From Glandiceps talaboti (Eukaryota; Hemichordata; Enteropneusta; Spengelidae), in contig NC_135553.1 of the NCBI RefSeq assembly GCF_964340395.1, forward strand, positions 501,001 through 565,000: DNA of 64,000 bases, in the 5' to 3' direction. This document shows positions 1-12,773 of this stretch, piece by piece. The translations under genes were made by a program, and so were the position numbers. Numbering within the stretch: the first letter of the stretch is position 1; every line of letters begins with the position of its first letter. The notes beneath the pieces are model-generated. The model ran no database searches. It was not told the DNA's origin and saw nothing but the letters and a program-made list of their open reading frames with translations.

Positions 1-184
1 TTAAACAATGACAGAAAATGCAACTACTCAAAACAAAGTATTACAAAGTAAAACACAAAATCTCCAGCTATTACAACATCAAAGGTCAATTTAGAGAACT
101 AACTGGTATACCAAATGATTAAGAAAACTCAAAAAATCATAAAATGTTGATATTAGACAATGAATCACAACACCAAATATCTAC

Positions 185-3100
185 CTTAGCTGAGATTTTA
201 GATTTGGTCCTCCTCTTTGTTGGCTTCTCATCTTCTGATCCACTTTCCTCTTCACTGTCACTCTCTTCTGACTGTAAGAATCACGACATTTCAAAATTAT
301 AAAAACTCACTCCAGTGACAATGTACTTTCTTCTGATCATAAGAATTAACAATTTTTTCATTTACAAAACTCATGCCAGTGACATTGACATACACTAAAC
401 ACTAGTTTTTACTCGTCACACTATTGAAGAATACACATACAGCCACAAAATAAATACACACAATCACAAAATAAGATAAAGAGAGGCAAGTTATGTTTCT
501 GAAACTATGTGACTAGGAACTGACAAATAACACAAGCAGAGCTAACCAGCAGCCAGTCCAAACTCAGAGGGTTTATAGTTTCCATTTCATATATCTCTAT
601 TCTGAACTGTTAAAAACACTGAAGGTATGTAGCACTCCCTAAATGAGTGAATCAGATTGGTGGTAATAATTGACATTCTACTGTCAAATACACTGATTCA
701 TTACATGGGCTTCCTTTTCAAGACAGCTACATGTACATACATTTTGTCTTGTATGTAAATCTATGACATTTCCAAAATGGTGTCAGCTGGTACAGATATA
801 AAACAAGTTTTCTAAATGGTCAATAAGTTACAGGACAATGGCATATTTTGGCCATGTGAGGGCGTACTACATATATGTGAAAACCTTCAGTGTTTTCAAG
901 GGTTGAGCATGGAGATTAGCTCTTGTTCATTCAACAGACTTACAAGCCGGTACACAATAAGACAATCAAAATATGTGATGAATACATTGAATGAACAGCG
1001 GACTAATGTCTGTTGACTGAATATCTGGATGGTGTTACCTCAGATTCTTCTTCAGACTCACTAACACTTTCTTGTTCACTTTCATCATCTTCGTCTTCCT
1101 CTTCTTCTTCTTCCTCTTCTGACTCTGCAAGTTATAATTAAAATTGTCCATCAATATGTCACTTCCACAGACAAGTCATTTAGCAATCAAACAAACTGAT
1201 TAGATTCCACTGATTTCCATAGGGGAGAAAGAGGGAATCAGTCTAAACAAAATTTGTCGGAAATTTGTAATGAAACAATTTCAAACAATTTATAGGTTAT
1301 ATAGGTTAATAATTTGCATAAATTAGCATATACCGGTATTATGCATATTGTCATAAGTATAGTATATAGTATAATTTATTTTATTTGACTACAAATAATA
1401 CGTACAAAGATACACTAACATCAACATACAGAAAAATAAACAAAACATTAAAATACACCTAAATATTAAGTAAAGCATATTGTCTAAATTACTGTCAGTA
1501 TATGCCTGTACAGCCAATTTACAATCCTAACATGAGCACACATGTACACACAAAGGGATGTGGGATTATGTGTTGCTAGTATATAATACACAGTGAGGGA
1601 GAAATGTGACATTGTTTATAACCCTGATTGAGTTGTGTTCATCAATGAAAACATACATTTCCAATAAGTTCCCTATTCCATCTTTTGGTTATTGAGATGT
1701 CAATTAAATACACACCCAATTTTTGCAACTCACCTTCACTCATGATATCTCCAAGACCAACGTCATCATCTTGTAGGAAATCCTGAGAGCCAATCAAGTG
1801 TGGTAATGGTCTGTGTGCATACAAATCCTGTTGGTACACACAAAATAAAAAGCTACAAATTATGACAAATGTTTACCAAACAACGTGACCATTATCAAAT
1901 ACACATAATTATAGATACCTATAACTGATATACCAGTATTACTAATCTTTACCAACCGGATATGGATTTTGCAGACTGACATTGTACAGTATTTGGGCCA
2001 ACCTTGGGAGGGCCTGTAAGCCATACTACTGCGGTCCACAAAACCCATATCTGGTCCATAAAAGATTTATCATATACCATATCAAGCATTAAAATACGAC
2101 ACATTACAAAACATTATTTTGCTTATTTTTGGGCAAAATAATGGTTCAACAATTCACACAACTGACCTTATATGCAATACAGGAAATTATCATGAGGGGA
2201 ACATCGCCTTTGCCAGCAAAGTGCAATTCTTGCACTTTCTTATCAATCCTTATCAGCTCATTACCGTAACTAAGTGTTTGCTTTTTTGACATTGTCCCTC
2301 ACTGAATTACAATGGAGGCAATACGGTGGATATGAAACTGGGTAATAAATGATAAATGTCAGTATGTCTTCTGCTACATATAAGGGAATAGACTTATAAT
2401 CCTTGTCATTACATGATGCCTTCATTTACATGACTGTAAAATGAAGGATTGCTTCTTGCACTAATATAGGAACATTGGCATCACAATGTTTTACCTTGAG
2501 TTCTGTGGTAAAATGCTTTCTACTGGCTATATTGACACCATAGTGTCTTACCCCGAGGTTCTAAGCTAGGATAATTTCTATTGGCTACAATCAAGCTTTA
2601 CCTAGAGTACTATGATAGGATTATTTCTATTGGCTACACTCATGTCTCACCTTGGATACTATGATAGGATCATTTCTATAGGCTATATTAATGTCTTACC
2701 TTGGGTACTATGATAGGATAATTTCTATTGGCTACATTAATATCTTACCTTGGGTTCTATGATAGGATCATTTCTATAGGCTACATTAATGTCTTACCTT
2801 GGGTTCTAAGATAGGATCATTTCTATAGGCTACATTGGTCTCATCTTCATCCTCAGAGTCAGAGATAGCATCTTTGATATCCAATTTATCAAAGGCATTG
2901 TCCAAAACAGACAGGCCATAACCTATTGCTTCTGTTACTTTAGGAATTAAATCGGACTCCTTTTCTTCTCTGCTTTTATCCTGTATTTGGGGAAAATATG
3001 TGATATTTATCAGTCAGAATGGATTGTTTATTTCACAAATATCATACAGCAATGTCACAAATTATCATACTGGTATCTATCTCAACCTCAAGCAGAGTTC

Positions 3101-6100
3101 AAAAAAAAAATCACTATATATGTACAGTATGTAAGAACCTACTTACAAAACATAAACGATGTAATGTTCATTGGACCCCAGCAATCATGGTTAAATATAC
3201 ACAAATCAGTGTTCACTGAACCCCAGTCTATTCACGACCAAACATGTATAATGTTCACTAATGCTAATAATTTTGTATTCACTTCTTTGATATTGAAAAG
3301 TTTTGTCCCAGATTTTACCTCTTCTTTCTTGTCTTTGTCTTCTTTCATTTCCTGTTTGCTATCTGCCTCTTCAGGAGAATCATCATAAACTCTCTAAGGA
3401 AAACAAAACAAAATTACACAGAATTACAGTATTATCAACAACAAAAGAATGATTTTCAGATTTATAGTTTGGTTAGCACTATGTGTACATGTGTAGTGGT
3501 ACAGACAGATCTTGTAGCAACTGGTGTATCTTCAGCTATATTAACATGTATCGACTGTGAATGAAAACGCAGAATCCACACATGTAATGAAATATCACAT
3601 CTCTAAATTTCATCGCTACCAATAATAGGAACAAGCAGGCAAACTTACATTTTCGATGAACTGCGTGTTGGAAAGCATAAGGAAGTCATTGAAAACATTG
3701 TGTAATCTTCCATCAGTGCTTTTAGTGCTATGAACAAGGCCTTCCACTTGCTTCTCTATTTCATGGGTACGAGAGATCATCTTCTGGGAAAACTCTTGCA
3801 TGTACAGCAATAACTGTAAAAAAATCAAAACAATGGTTCCAATAGAAATACTTTAAATAAAGGCACTCTGTACCATCTGTCTATTTCCTACATTCATTTA
3901 AGAGAAGTATAAACTCTATTTGAACTTTAATAATTGATAACAGATACAAGACTACTACCTACATTCTAGTAACTACAGTACTGGTATGGCATTGCATGTA
4001 CCGGTATCTATCAATTGAGGAGGATAGTAAATGGAGAGTTAGTCCTTTTACTATCTGCCATTTAGACCAATTAAAGTCTTGTCTGTGCTATCCATTGATC
4101 AATATGACTATGAGTGACAGCATCAAGTGGTATAAAGCATTTAATGGATCCATGGGTATTGTAACTTACATTCATAATTTCAATCTTAATCTTACACTTA
4201 GTGTGTGGATAAATCAGTAATCTTACACTTAGTGTGTGGATAAATCAGTAATCTTACACTTAGTGTGTGGATAAATCAGTAATCTTACACTTAATGTGAG
4301 CATATACATGTAGTCATACTTACCCCTGAATCAGATGCCAGAGACCAGTTTGTACTTCCCTTACGCAATTCACTGATTGTCCAAGGTCGTTCCCAGGATT
4401 TACCTTCACCTGATCCCTCTGCAACAGGTCCATTAGAAAGGCCTGTTGCTCCCTTATCATTCATAGGTCCATTTACCTTGTATAAAAACATTAAAATGAC
4501 GATAATGACAACAGCGAATATCAACCACATCAAGTCATACATGGCTGTGCAGTGAATATCAACCACATCAAGTCATATGGCTGTACAGTGAAATAGTATA
4601 CTCATACTTTTAGTAGCCAAAATTCAATAGAAGATGAAGCACAGTTTTTGTTTTATTGTAGTCTATACATGGACCTTAGGAAATCATTACTAGACAAAAT
4701 AACAACTTTAATTAACACCAAAATCAAATAAATATACATGATAAATTTCCACATTCAATGACAAATTTCCCATCATACCACAAACTTTTTACATGTAACT
4801 TCCAATCACAGCAAACACATAATCAGACATGACAACTACTATTTATTTATTTAATGTTGTATACTTTGTGCCTTATAAACCAGAGGACTGGGTGTGGCTC
4901 TTACATTGTAAACTGTACTACGAACTATATTTATAATTTGATAAGTCCACATAGGACACTTTAAATAAACAAATTAGATAACATAACAGCAGCAGGGTGA
5001 GATACGATAAAATGTTTTGAGTCTTATCCCTCCAGTGTAACTCAATATAACCACATTGCTATCATTGTAAAGATAAAAGATTGTATACATATATACACTT
5101 TAACATTCGATCAATTTGTCTTTGTCTCCATTGTTGTAAATTTGGGGTTTTTAGTCAGTCCTTTTTTTTTAGTCTTTTTGTGTTTTTAATATTATTGTAA
5201 TCATCTGTACGTTGCTGCTTTGCACAGTTACAGTACTCACTAAACAGATTCATAAGGTTGGAAGTTCACACTAATATAGTATCATTCTTTGATACACAAC
5301 AGAAGGTGGCGATCACTCGAAACAAAAACAAACGACACAAAACTATGGAAATAGAGGTAAATAAAGCATTTAGCCACTTTCACCACATTGGTTTTTAATC
5401 AGATTGGGGTACAAAACAGATTCCAATTTTTAAAAGCAAAATTGTTGGATAGGCACTAAAATCGTTCAGAACCCCACCCACCCCAAAACTAAAAGTATTA
5501 ACTTTTTTATCCTAACTATTGATCTCACCCCTTTACTTGGCAGAATACGAAGGAAAGGAACTTTGTGCAAACATGGGTATAGGATCATACAATAGTTTTA
5601 ATCATAGCTCTGCCAGGCAGATTATTATCACATCTCTCAATAATACCCTGTACATGAGTTGGCCATATTAAATACCATTGGGCCTGTAATTCATTCTATA
5701 TCAGTAATCTCTGCAAAATCATGTAAGACTAAGGGGTGGAATGGCAAACACAATATTACAATGTCCAGGAAACATGTGTTTTGTACATGTATTTATGTCT
5801 ACATATATTCAATATGGTAAGTTTCATAACAGAAACATTTTTCATTTTTCAAAATAATTAATTTCAAGACAAATTACTATTTACAATGCCAATATCAATA
5901 TAATCATTAATAGTTTCCAGTAAAATTAAAATATTTTGTTAAATAATGCTGTTATGAATTGTCTTCAAAAAGTCATCCGAGTCAACAATCTACCAAATGA
6001 CATTGCATTGCGTTCACATAACATATTACATCAACTCCAATATTTAGAACACTGGAGTTGGTGGGTGTGTATTTTCATTTTGACATGATGAGGTCACAGG

Positions 6101-6319
6101 AGGTGAGCTATACATGCAAGGCAAGTTATTATCATCCAGTAATTTCTTCATAAAATTGTCACTGTCGTAATTTGGAATATCCCATACTTATTCTACCTGT
6201 GACGTGTGACAACAACTTACCTCAGAGGAATCTCCTTGTATGGTTTTCACTGAGTTCGACATCAATGTTTCAGGCTCAGGTGGAGGAGGTGGTGGAGCTG
6301 GTGGAGCTGGCGGCGCCAT
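185..6319 (-). CDS. WASHC2: WASH complex subunit 2 (FAM21), N-terminal part, 8 exons, partial
   Basis: WASHC2/FAM21 is the long tail subunit of the WASH complex, which makes branched actin on endosomes and links it to retromer. Exons on the minus strand: 6221-6319, 4324-4476, 3649-3813, 3319-3393, 2798-2980, 1734-1827, 1039-1124 and 185-271; all join in frame (314 codons) and the gene continues past the left edge. The conserved head is clear: [20 protein letters not shown]-like [60 protein letters not shown] and [13 protein letters not shown] all match vertebrate FAM21 in order. Exons 7 and 8 are acidic Ser/Glu-rich, as expected before the retromer-binding repeats, which are not in the window. 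The start (ATG 6317-6319) gives a proline-rich leader, so about 63 residues precede WERPW against about 18 in the human protein; a later in-frame ATG exists in exon 1. The donor of exon 5 is copied in tandem (see 2466-2838). Confidence 0.93.
2466..2838 (-). repeat. 49 bp minisatellite that carries the WASHC2 exon 5 splice donor, 7 copies
   Basis: Each unit holds about 41 bp of the exon end (codons [13 protein letters not shown]) plus the donor. Donors follow boundaries at 2798 (true), 2749, 2700, 2651, 2602, 2552 and 2495: four steps of 49, then 50 and 57. Sequences diverge with distance, yet all seven keep GT, mostly as GTAAGA or GTRARA. Confidence 0.92.
4201..4292. repeat. 31 bp tandem repeat, WASHC2 intron 2, 3 copies
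   Basis: Unit atcttacacttagtgtgtgg plus ataaatcagta; ends about 25 bp from the exon 2 donor without overlapping it. Confidence 0.85.
5290..5406. mobile_element. Possible half copy of palindromic family B (WASHC2 intron 1)
   Basis: The sequence ggcgatcactcgaaacaaa, atggaaatagaggtaaata and tttttaatcagattg follows the order of the right arm of the family. No left arm is visible. Confidence 0.4.
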
Positions 6320-6649
6320 CTTGATCGGAAATCCCGGAAGTCACGAGAGAAATCCTCATCTTTTACCCATATACCTCTTCGGGTAAAATGGCTGCCCCCA
6401 TACGTGAAACACGCAAAGTGTTGCAACATTTATATTGAACATGCTTTGAAATGTCACATGTTGCAATAATTCGGCAATTCTTTTTTTGGATAGACAGCAC
6501 GTTATGAAAAAGCAGTGATCACTGTACATTCACAGTATTTGTGAACAGGGATTACGGCACTACGGTTTAATATTTCGATCGGTGCGCATTGCCTGTGCCT
6601 TATTACTATATTACTCTTTATATTTGTAAGTTATAACTGCGGTGTGAGC
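6320..6649. promoter_or_regulatory. Shared head-to-head promoter of WASHC2 and TSR3
   Basis: Only 330 bp separate the two start codons, which point away from each other. The stretch holds an ETS/GABP-type core (cccggaagtc, 6333-6342), a YY1-like aaaatggctgcc at 6386-6397, and an inverted repeat ttttaccc/gggtaaaa at 6361-6388. No TATA box is obvious next to either start. ETS and YY1 sites are typical of two-way housekeeping promoters; their use here is inferred. Confidence 0.6.
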
Positions 6650-8817
6650 ATGGGGAGAAAACGAGGACAGGGCGGACATCATACTGGTGGTGGTTGGAAA
6701 GGAAGAGAGAAAAGACGACAAGGACAACTTGATAAAATGGAAAGGTTTACGAATGATCTGACGACAGCTTTAGAAGGTACAAACCTCGGACCACTAACAA
6801 ATATTTTTAGTGGTCTGAGGGTAAACAAATGTTTTTCAAAGTGGAACGTTCAGATTTATTGCGGGGTGCTGTAAAAAGGGGGGCTTCACCTCATTTCATT
6901 TATTAAGAGGCAAGGGGCGGTTGTCTTATTGCATTTCCATGTTGGCTAGAAGTATTGTTTGGTTAGCATTCTCTTTTTGTTTGCCATATTGGGAATAGCG
7001 ATGCCGTCAATATACATGTAGCTGAATGGGCCAAACAATTTGTGATAAATAACGTTGCTACAAATGATTTTCCACACACCCTTAGAAATGGGCGCTCCCT
7101 AACTTTAAATGGTAGCGTGTCAGAGATGCTGCATGTAACATATAATGTATAATAATAATCCATTGTATTCTTTTGTCTTCTCTATTTTCCAACCATACAG
7201 ATGATATAGATACAGAGGAATGTGAAGGTGCCTGTTCAATGGAAGAAAAGCCCATCAAATTTCCTTGTCCACTGGCAATGTGGGATATGGGACAGTGTGA
7301 TCCTAAGAAATGTAGTGGTCGTAAATTGGCCAGAATGGGATTTGTGAAATCACTTAGACTTTCTCAGAGATTTGGAGGTGTCATTTTATCTCCAGTTGGT
7401 TCAAAATGTGTCTCGCCAGAAGACAAGTATGGTCAATTAACTTCTCTTTTTGGTTAATATTTGTGTTAAGTTGCTTTAATATATCTCATTCTATTTTTGT
7501 CTCATTAAATGACTACCATAGGTAGAAAGTTGAAATTTTGTCTCAATTACAACTCAAAGGAGCTTTGGTTTTACACCATTTTTAGATACAAATATGCGTC
7601 ATATTACAAAACAGTATAGCTTTGCTTATAATTTCATCATCATTATCACCATCATCATAAATCAGATTTTCTTTTCAATTCTTCAGTGATTATTGTGTAA
7701 TTAGCAAATGTTAGTGTTCGAATAGGAAAATTCTGAAAAGGGCAAGTTGATCCATTGCAGTAAGAAGTATGAACTTGTTCTAAGTGCAAATTTATAAATG
7801 TCTGTTTGTGTAGTTAGAATACTTTACCTGTATACAAAAGATGTGACGATATCCATAATGATTTCTTTGTTATCAAGGGAACTTGTTGCACAGCATGGTA
7901 TAGCAGTAGTGGATTGTTCATGGGCTAAGTTAGAAGAAACACCATTTAGTAAAATGAAAGGTACACACCTACGACTTCTACCATACCTGATTGCAGCCAA
8001 TCCTATCAACTATGGAAGACCATGTAAATTGTCATGTGTTGAGGCCTTTGCTGCAACACTTTATATAGCTGGTAAGTACAGCAGTATTGTACAGCTAAAA
8101 CAGGCAGTGTTCACCAGAAGACTATATATAAGATATACACTTGTGATCAAAGTTGATCATTTTGCAAGTTTTGGTGCAGTTCTTTTCTTACTTGGTAGAT
8201 AAAAACACCTTTACTGCTGAGCACAGCATGATTGTTTCTGAGGGAAGTTTCAAAAGCTACTAGTATATGAACGTAAACAAAACTCTCGATTCAATCCCTT
8301 CAATCACAATCCTGCTATGTTCAGCAATAACGTACTATTATCTTGCTGAGTAAAACAACAATCTTAACTGGCCAAAGATCGACTTCGATATTGAATTTAT
8401 TTGCTATGTACAGTCTTCTGGTGAACATTCCCTGTTTTAGCTGTACATGTAGTTATTATCACGTGGCATGCATACAAAACTATTACTCAAGGATCAGATA
8501 CTAAACAAAATTTACAGGTAGTGGTGATCAATAAGTATGCATATAACGCTGTTATGTATACCAGTATGGTATGAAAATTAGTTAAGAATCCTTTTCAAGT
8601 TTGCTGCATTCCTTGTCATGGAAAAGTCATAATATGAAACTATATCATATTTATATATGCAACTACAATTTCCATGTAATTATGATCTTTTTACTGTAAC
8701 TTTGAGATAATCTCATTCTGATAAATCATACTAATAAATACAAATAAATACATTAATTGGCACATTCTCATTATCTACAGATACCCATGTTCATACATGA
8801 AGACATGCATGATGCTG

Positions 8818-8868
<51 letters not shown>

Positions 8869-10392
8869 CACACGCATTTGTGTGTAGTGTGTTACACATG
8901 CACAGACTTAAGAACACACACATACTTATACAGACATACAGATGTACTTATACATATGATATAGAACATAAATGAAGTATTGGTTTAGCTATTTGTATTT
9001 TAATTGCTTCTCAAAAAGTAACAACATGAAGTTTAGAGTAACCAGTTTTGCAAAATTAATACTAATGGCACTATTTCTGGATTGAAGGTTACAAAGAAGT
9101 GGGTGAGTTCTTATTAGAGAAATTCAAGTGGGGACCGGGTTTCTTTGATATCAATCGAGAAGCACTGAAATTATATGCATCATGTAGGACAGGAGCTGAA
9201 GTCATAGAAGCACAACAGAAATGGATTGAACAATGCCAAGCCAAACCAGGATATAGATCCACAGGTAAGAATCTCTACACACATCATATTAAAAAAAAAC
9301 ACAGTTCCTGCAAGGAACTTGCAAACCCTCCATCTTGAATATCCAGGATGGTGCATCATGGGAAGTGATACATGTAAATCAATCATTATTGCAAACAATA
9401 GTGTAATATTGTTTGTAAGCACAGATAAACAAGTCATGGTTACCCTGACCATTGTAGGTTCATTCTATTGATAGCTTCAGTATTTATTACCATAACTACA
9501 GGTAATCCCATAGTCCTTTGTATCTGAGCATGATCAATCTGAACTACAAGTTCCCTATTTGATTATCTAGGATGTAGCTAATTTTTGTAATATGAGGGAT
9601 ATCTAAAAAAAAAAAAAAAAGAGTAGATGGACATATACTATATAATTCAATGAGAATTACTAAAAGTAATTGGTAAAACGTTGTAAAGATGTGAAGAGGA
9701 TGGTTGGTTCTTGTTGGACATTGATTCTTTTTTCATCCCTGACTCATGGGGTAGGTCTCTTATGCTGGTATAATTGTTATTATGAAGTAGATTGTGATAG
9801 TGTATCACCTTGTATTAGGTTTAAACAAATTTGACTCATCCTTGGCTGGGAAAAACCTTTGGACACATGCACATAGAGAGGAGGAACCTATTACTGACCC
9901 TGTAACCTCTTCATTGTGACCATCATGACTTACTAGCATATAGCCATTTCATACAGAGTTGTCACATGAAAACAAGTACCCAGTGATGTTTATTTGTAAA
10001 TCAACATGATACTACTATACCTGTGTAAGACTCCTATATTGTAAAAAATACCTTTCATTGATTCAAATAATGCAAACTCTTTGTTTTGATGTTACTCAGA
10101 GTCTGGAGATGAAGAAACAGGCCTTGATAAATTTAACAGACAACCTGAGTATGACATGCCACCCTCAGAAAGTGAAGAATCATCTGAAGAGGAGGAGGAA
10201 GAGAACCAAGATTCAAAGATCGATTGCAAAGACACGAAAGATGCACAAGAAGAGAACTATAACAGAACTGAACACAGTTGTCAATCTACTCATAGTGACA
10301 GTGGAAGACAGAGAGATTGTACAGATGTTGAAAGGACAGAAAATGATGATTCTGGTTCTGAATCCACACCAGCACTTACAGGGAATGACTGA
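6650..10392 (+). CDS. TSR3: 18S rRNA aminocarboxypropyltransferase TSR3, 5 exons, complete
   Basis: TSR3 transfers the aminocarboxypropyl group of S-adenosylmethionine to the hypermodified pseudouridine of 18S rRNA, a late step of 40S maturation. Exons: 6650-6776, 7201-7426, 7878-8071, 9088-9264 and 10100-10392, joining in frame to 338 residues (human about 312). Family motifs in order: [20 protein letters not shown] (about residues 68-87), [60 protein letters not shown] and [19 protein letters not shown]. The N-terminus is basic and Gly-rich and the C-terminal exon is acidic and low in complexity, both usual for the family. I chose ATG 6650; the codon just upstream is GTG in the same frame. 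It shares a promoter with WASHC2 and converges with ERCC1. Confidence 0.95.
8819..8870. repeat. (TG)n microsatellite, TSR3 intron 3
   Basis: About 21 TG units followed by a short CG/CA run. Open frames across it are artefacts. Confidence 0.95.
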
Positions 10393-11660
10393 AAACAAAG
10401 CTGTATTCAGCGTACGGGAAATGATGACTGTACACAGAAATGTTCATATGCAAAGTGCACAATTATAGTGTATTGCCTAAAGACTCATCACTGTAACAAT
10501 ATACACTGTTGCACATACCAGATAAATATGACAGATATTGTACTGCTCCGTGTTGACAACTCCACTTAAAGTTACCAAAACAGAGACTTCTGTGAGAAGA
10601 GGATAAACTGTTTGGCAATTAATCAAAGTTGTCTAGCAATCTTAGACATGCACACATCACATACAGTGTCATAAAATTGATTATCATTTTCTTCCCTGTT
10701 TACAATTGCAGCTTTGTTATCACTTTTGGAAAAAGAACATGCAAATACTTGTGGCTATATACTCTCATTGTAAAACAGAAGGGTTGTGAAACGAAACTCG
10801 TGATTATGGAAACAGATTACATGTAAAAAAAAAAATATGTGAAATTTTGCATGATTTCAGAGCTTCCTTGCAGTGATAGTTAAATACCCAGGAGCTCTAT
10901 CACTGGAACTATATGTTGTATAATTTTTGTTCATGGTTTCACTTGTCTATGTTGATGTACTTGCCGTAGTATGTATGACCACCTAAGTATGTACAATGAT
11001 CAAACCCTGTTAGCATTCCACAAATGTACAATTTGTTGACAATTGATTTCATGGTCAGGACTGTTTATTTGTAGTGTTTACATATGGATATCAAGTCCAT
11101 GTACATAGTACCATCAATGAGTAGTAGAGGTATTTAAGCAAATCAGGAAAATTCAAATATTTCAAATACATTTTTGATGCACATGTTTAACATGTTTTGT
11201 TGATACAAAAAAATGTAAAAAAGTGAAATGTTACAGTCTGTAAGGTAAGCCATGATGGGGCGCCCTCACACATCAGTCAATCCCTTTCGAAAGCAGGCAA
11301 GGGCAGAGTAACACAACGAATCTTGGACTAGAAATGTTACAACTACTATTACATACTACATGTATACCTACATAATCTGTCTACAGAGTGGAAGGATTCA
11401 GACGATACAACTCGCTTGTCTTTACATAATATATATTTTGCATACTAAATATATTCAGTTTGAATTCCAGATTCATTTATTTATCTGTATTGAAATGCAC
11501 AATATGAAAGTACAGGACACTAAGTGTGTACAATTGAAAAGGAAATATATACAGTCTATTAATGGTGCGACCTTTGACCCAGCCTACTATTGTAGAATTG
11601 TATAGCCATAGGGCAAATAAATTATTTTATTTGAAATGCAGTCCAATGGCTTGTCTATTG
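10393..11660. other. Intergenic stretch between convergent TSR3 and ERCC1
   Basis: This holds the 3' UTRs of the two converging genes. I see no coding exon. No plus-strand AATAAA appears until 11616-11621, so the TSR3 transcript may run almost to the ERCC1 stop codon. Confidence 0.6.
11614..11633. terminator. Palindromic two-way poly(A) signal
   Basis: The arms CAAATAAA and TTTATTTG form an inverted repeat. It gives AATAAA on the plus strand (11616-11621) for TSR3 and on the minus strand (11626-11631) for ERCC1, whose stop codon is only about 30 bp away. Use on the minus strand is likely; use on the plus strand is inferred. Confidence 0.55.
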
Positions 11661-12507
11661 TCAGCTCTTTTTACTACTAGTTCCTGGTTTGACTTGCTCT
11701 TCCAATTTTGTCTTCTTGGAACGGAGAAAAGGTTCCTGGAACACATCATGTAGTCTTTTTGCCTAAATATGAAATAGTTAAAATGGCATACATGAAATAT
11801 TAAAAATTATGTATCTATCATTCATTGAGAATTTCAAGCTATGGTAATTGTTGTATGTTTATTCCATCAGCTATAAACTGTTACATATCTTTTTAATACT
11901 AGTATACATATGTGTCAGATGACTTGCTGATTATGTTATTACAGTATGTCCAAACAACCTGTCTGTGGAGTCTATATGTTGTCTAACACAGATATTGTGT
12001 TTGGTGAAAATAGTTTCAGACAGTGTCATATTTTGGTCATGTCACATGTTGGGGCATGCTACATACACAGTGCAGTCAATGTTTTCACGATTTGGAATGG
12101 ATATGGATATTTCAAGATGGGGTAGACAGAGATTCAACACTAAATATTGGCAAACAGTCTCATATTTTAGGTGATATGTTCAACAGCAGGAAACGTATGG
12201 TAACAATTACTGTGTAATACAGAGATTACTGCTTACATAGCAAAGCACAGTGATGTCCTACCTTGTTTGGTCCAAAGCCAGGACACAATGAAAGTTCATC
12301 TTTGGATGCCTTCACAATGCCTTCCATAGACTGAAATAGACAAGTTGTTGATCAGCCCTGTTATAACAATGTTGTATATTGGAAATTTACAAAGGAAAGT
12401 GGTTGTCTAATGAATTCAAGCACTCAGTTTGAACAGCAGTACTTACTTAAATGCAAATGCTTGAACATTCGCACTAAACTAGTAAATACATACATATGTA
12501 TGTACGT

Positions 12508-12538
<31 letters not shown>

Positions 12539-12730
12539 TAGACATACACAAGCAGACAGACAGACAAAAGGCAGTTTGAATTCTCACACAACAGACCAGT
12601 AAATGTCAATACTCAATTTAAACATTCACAATGCTTACATTGTACAGTAACTTACTCTGAATGTGGACAGCAATGTCACTACGTCTGTTTTGTTGACTTT
12701 CTTCACTGTAGTTAGACAGTCAGTAGCCTG

Positions 12731-12773
<43 letters not shown>

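Noticed and set aside
3616-3838. WASHC2 exon 3 as a separate small gene starting at an internal Met
   Set aside because: It is an internal exon bounded by clear acceptor and donor sites.
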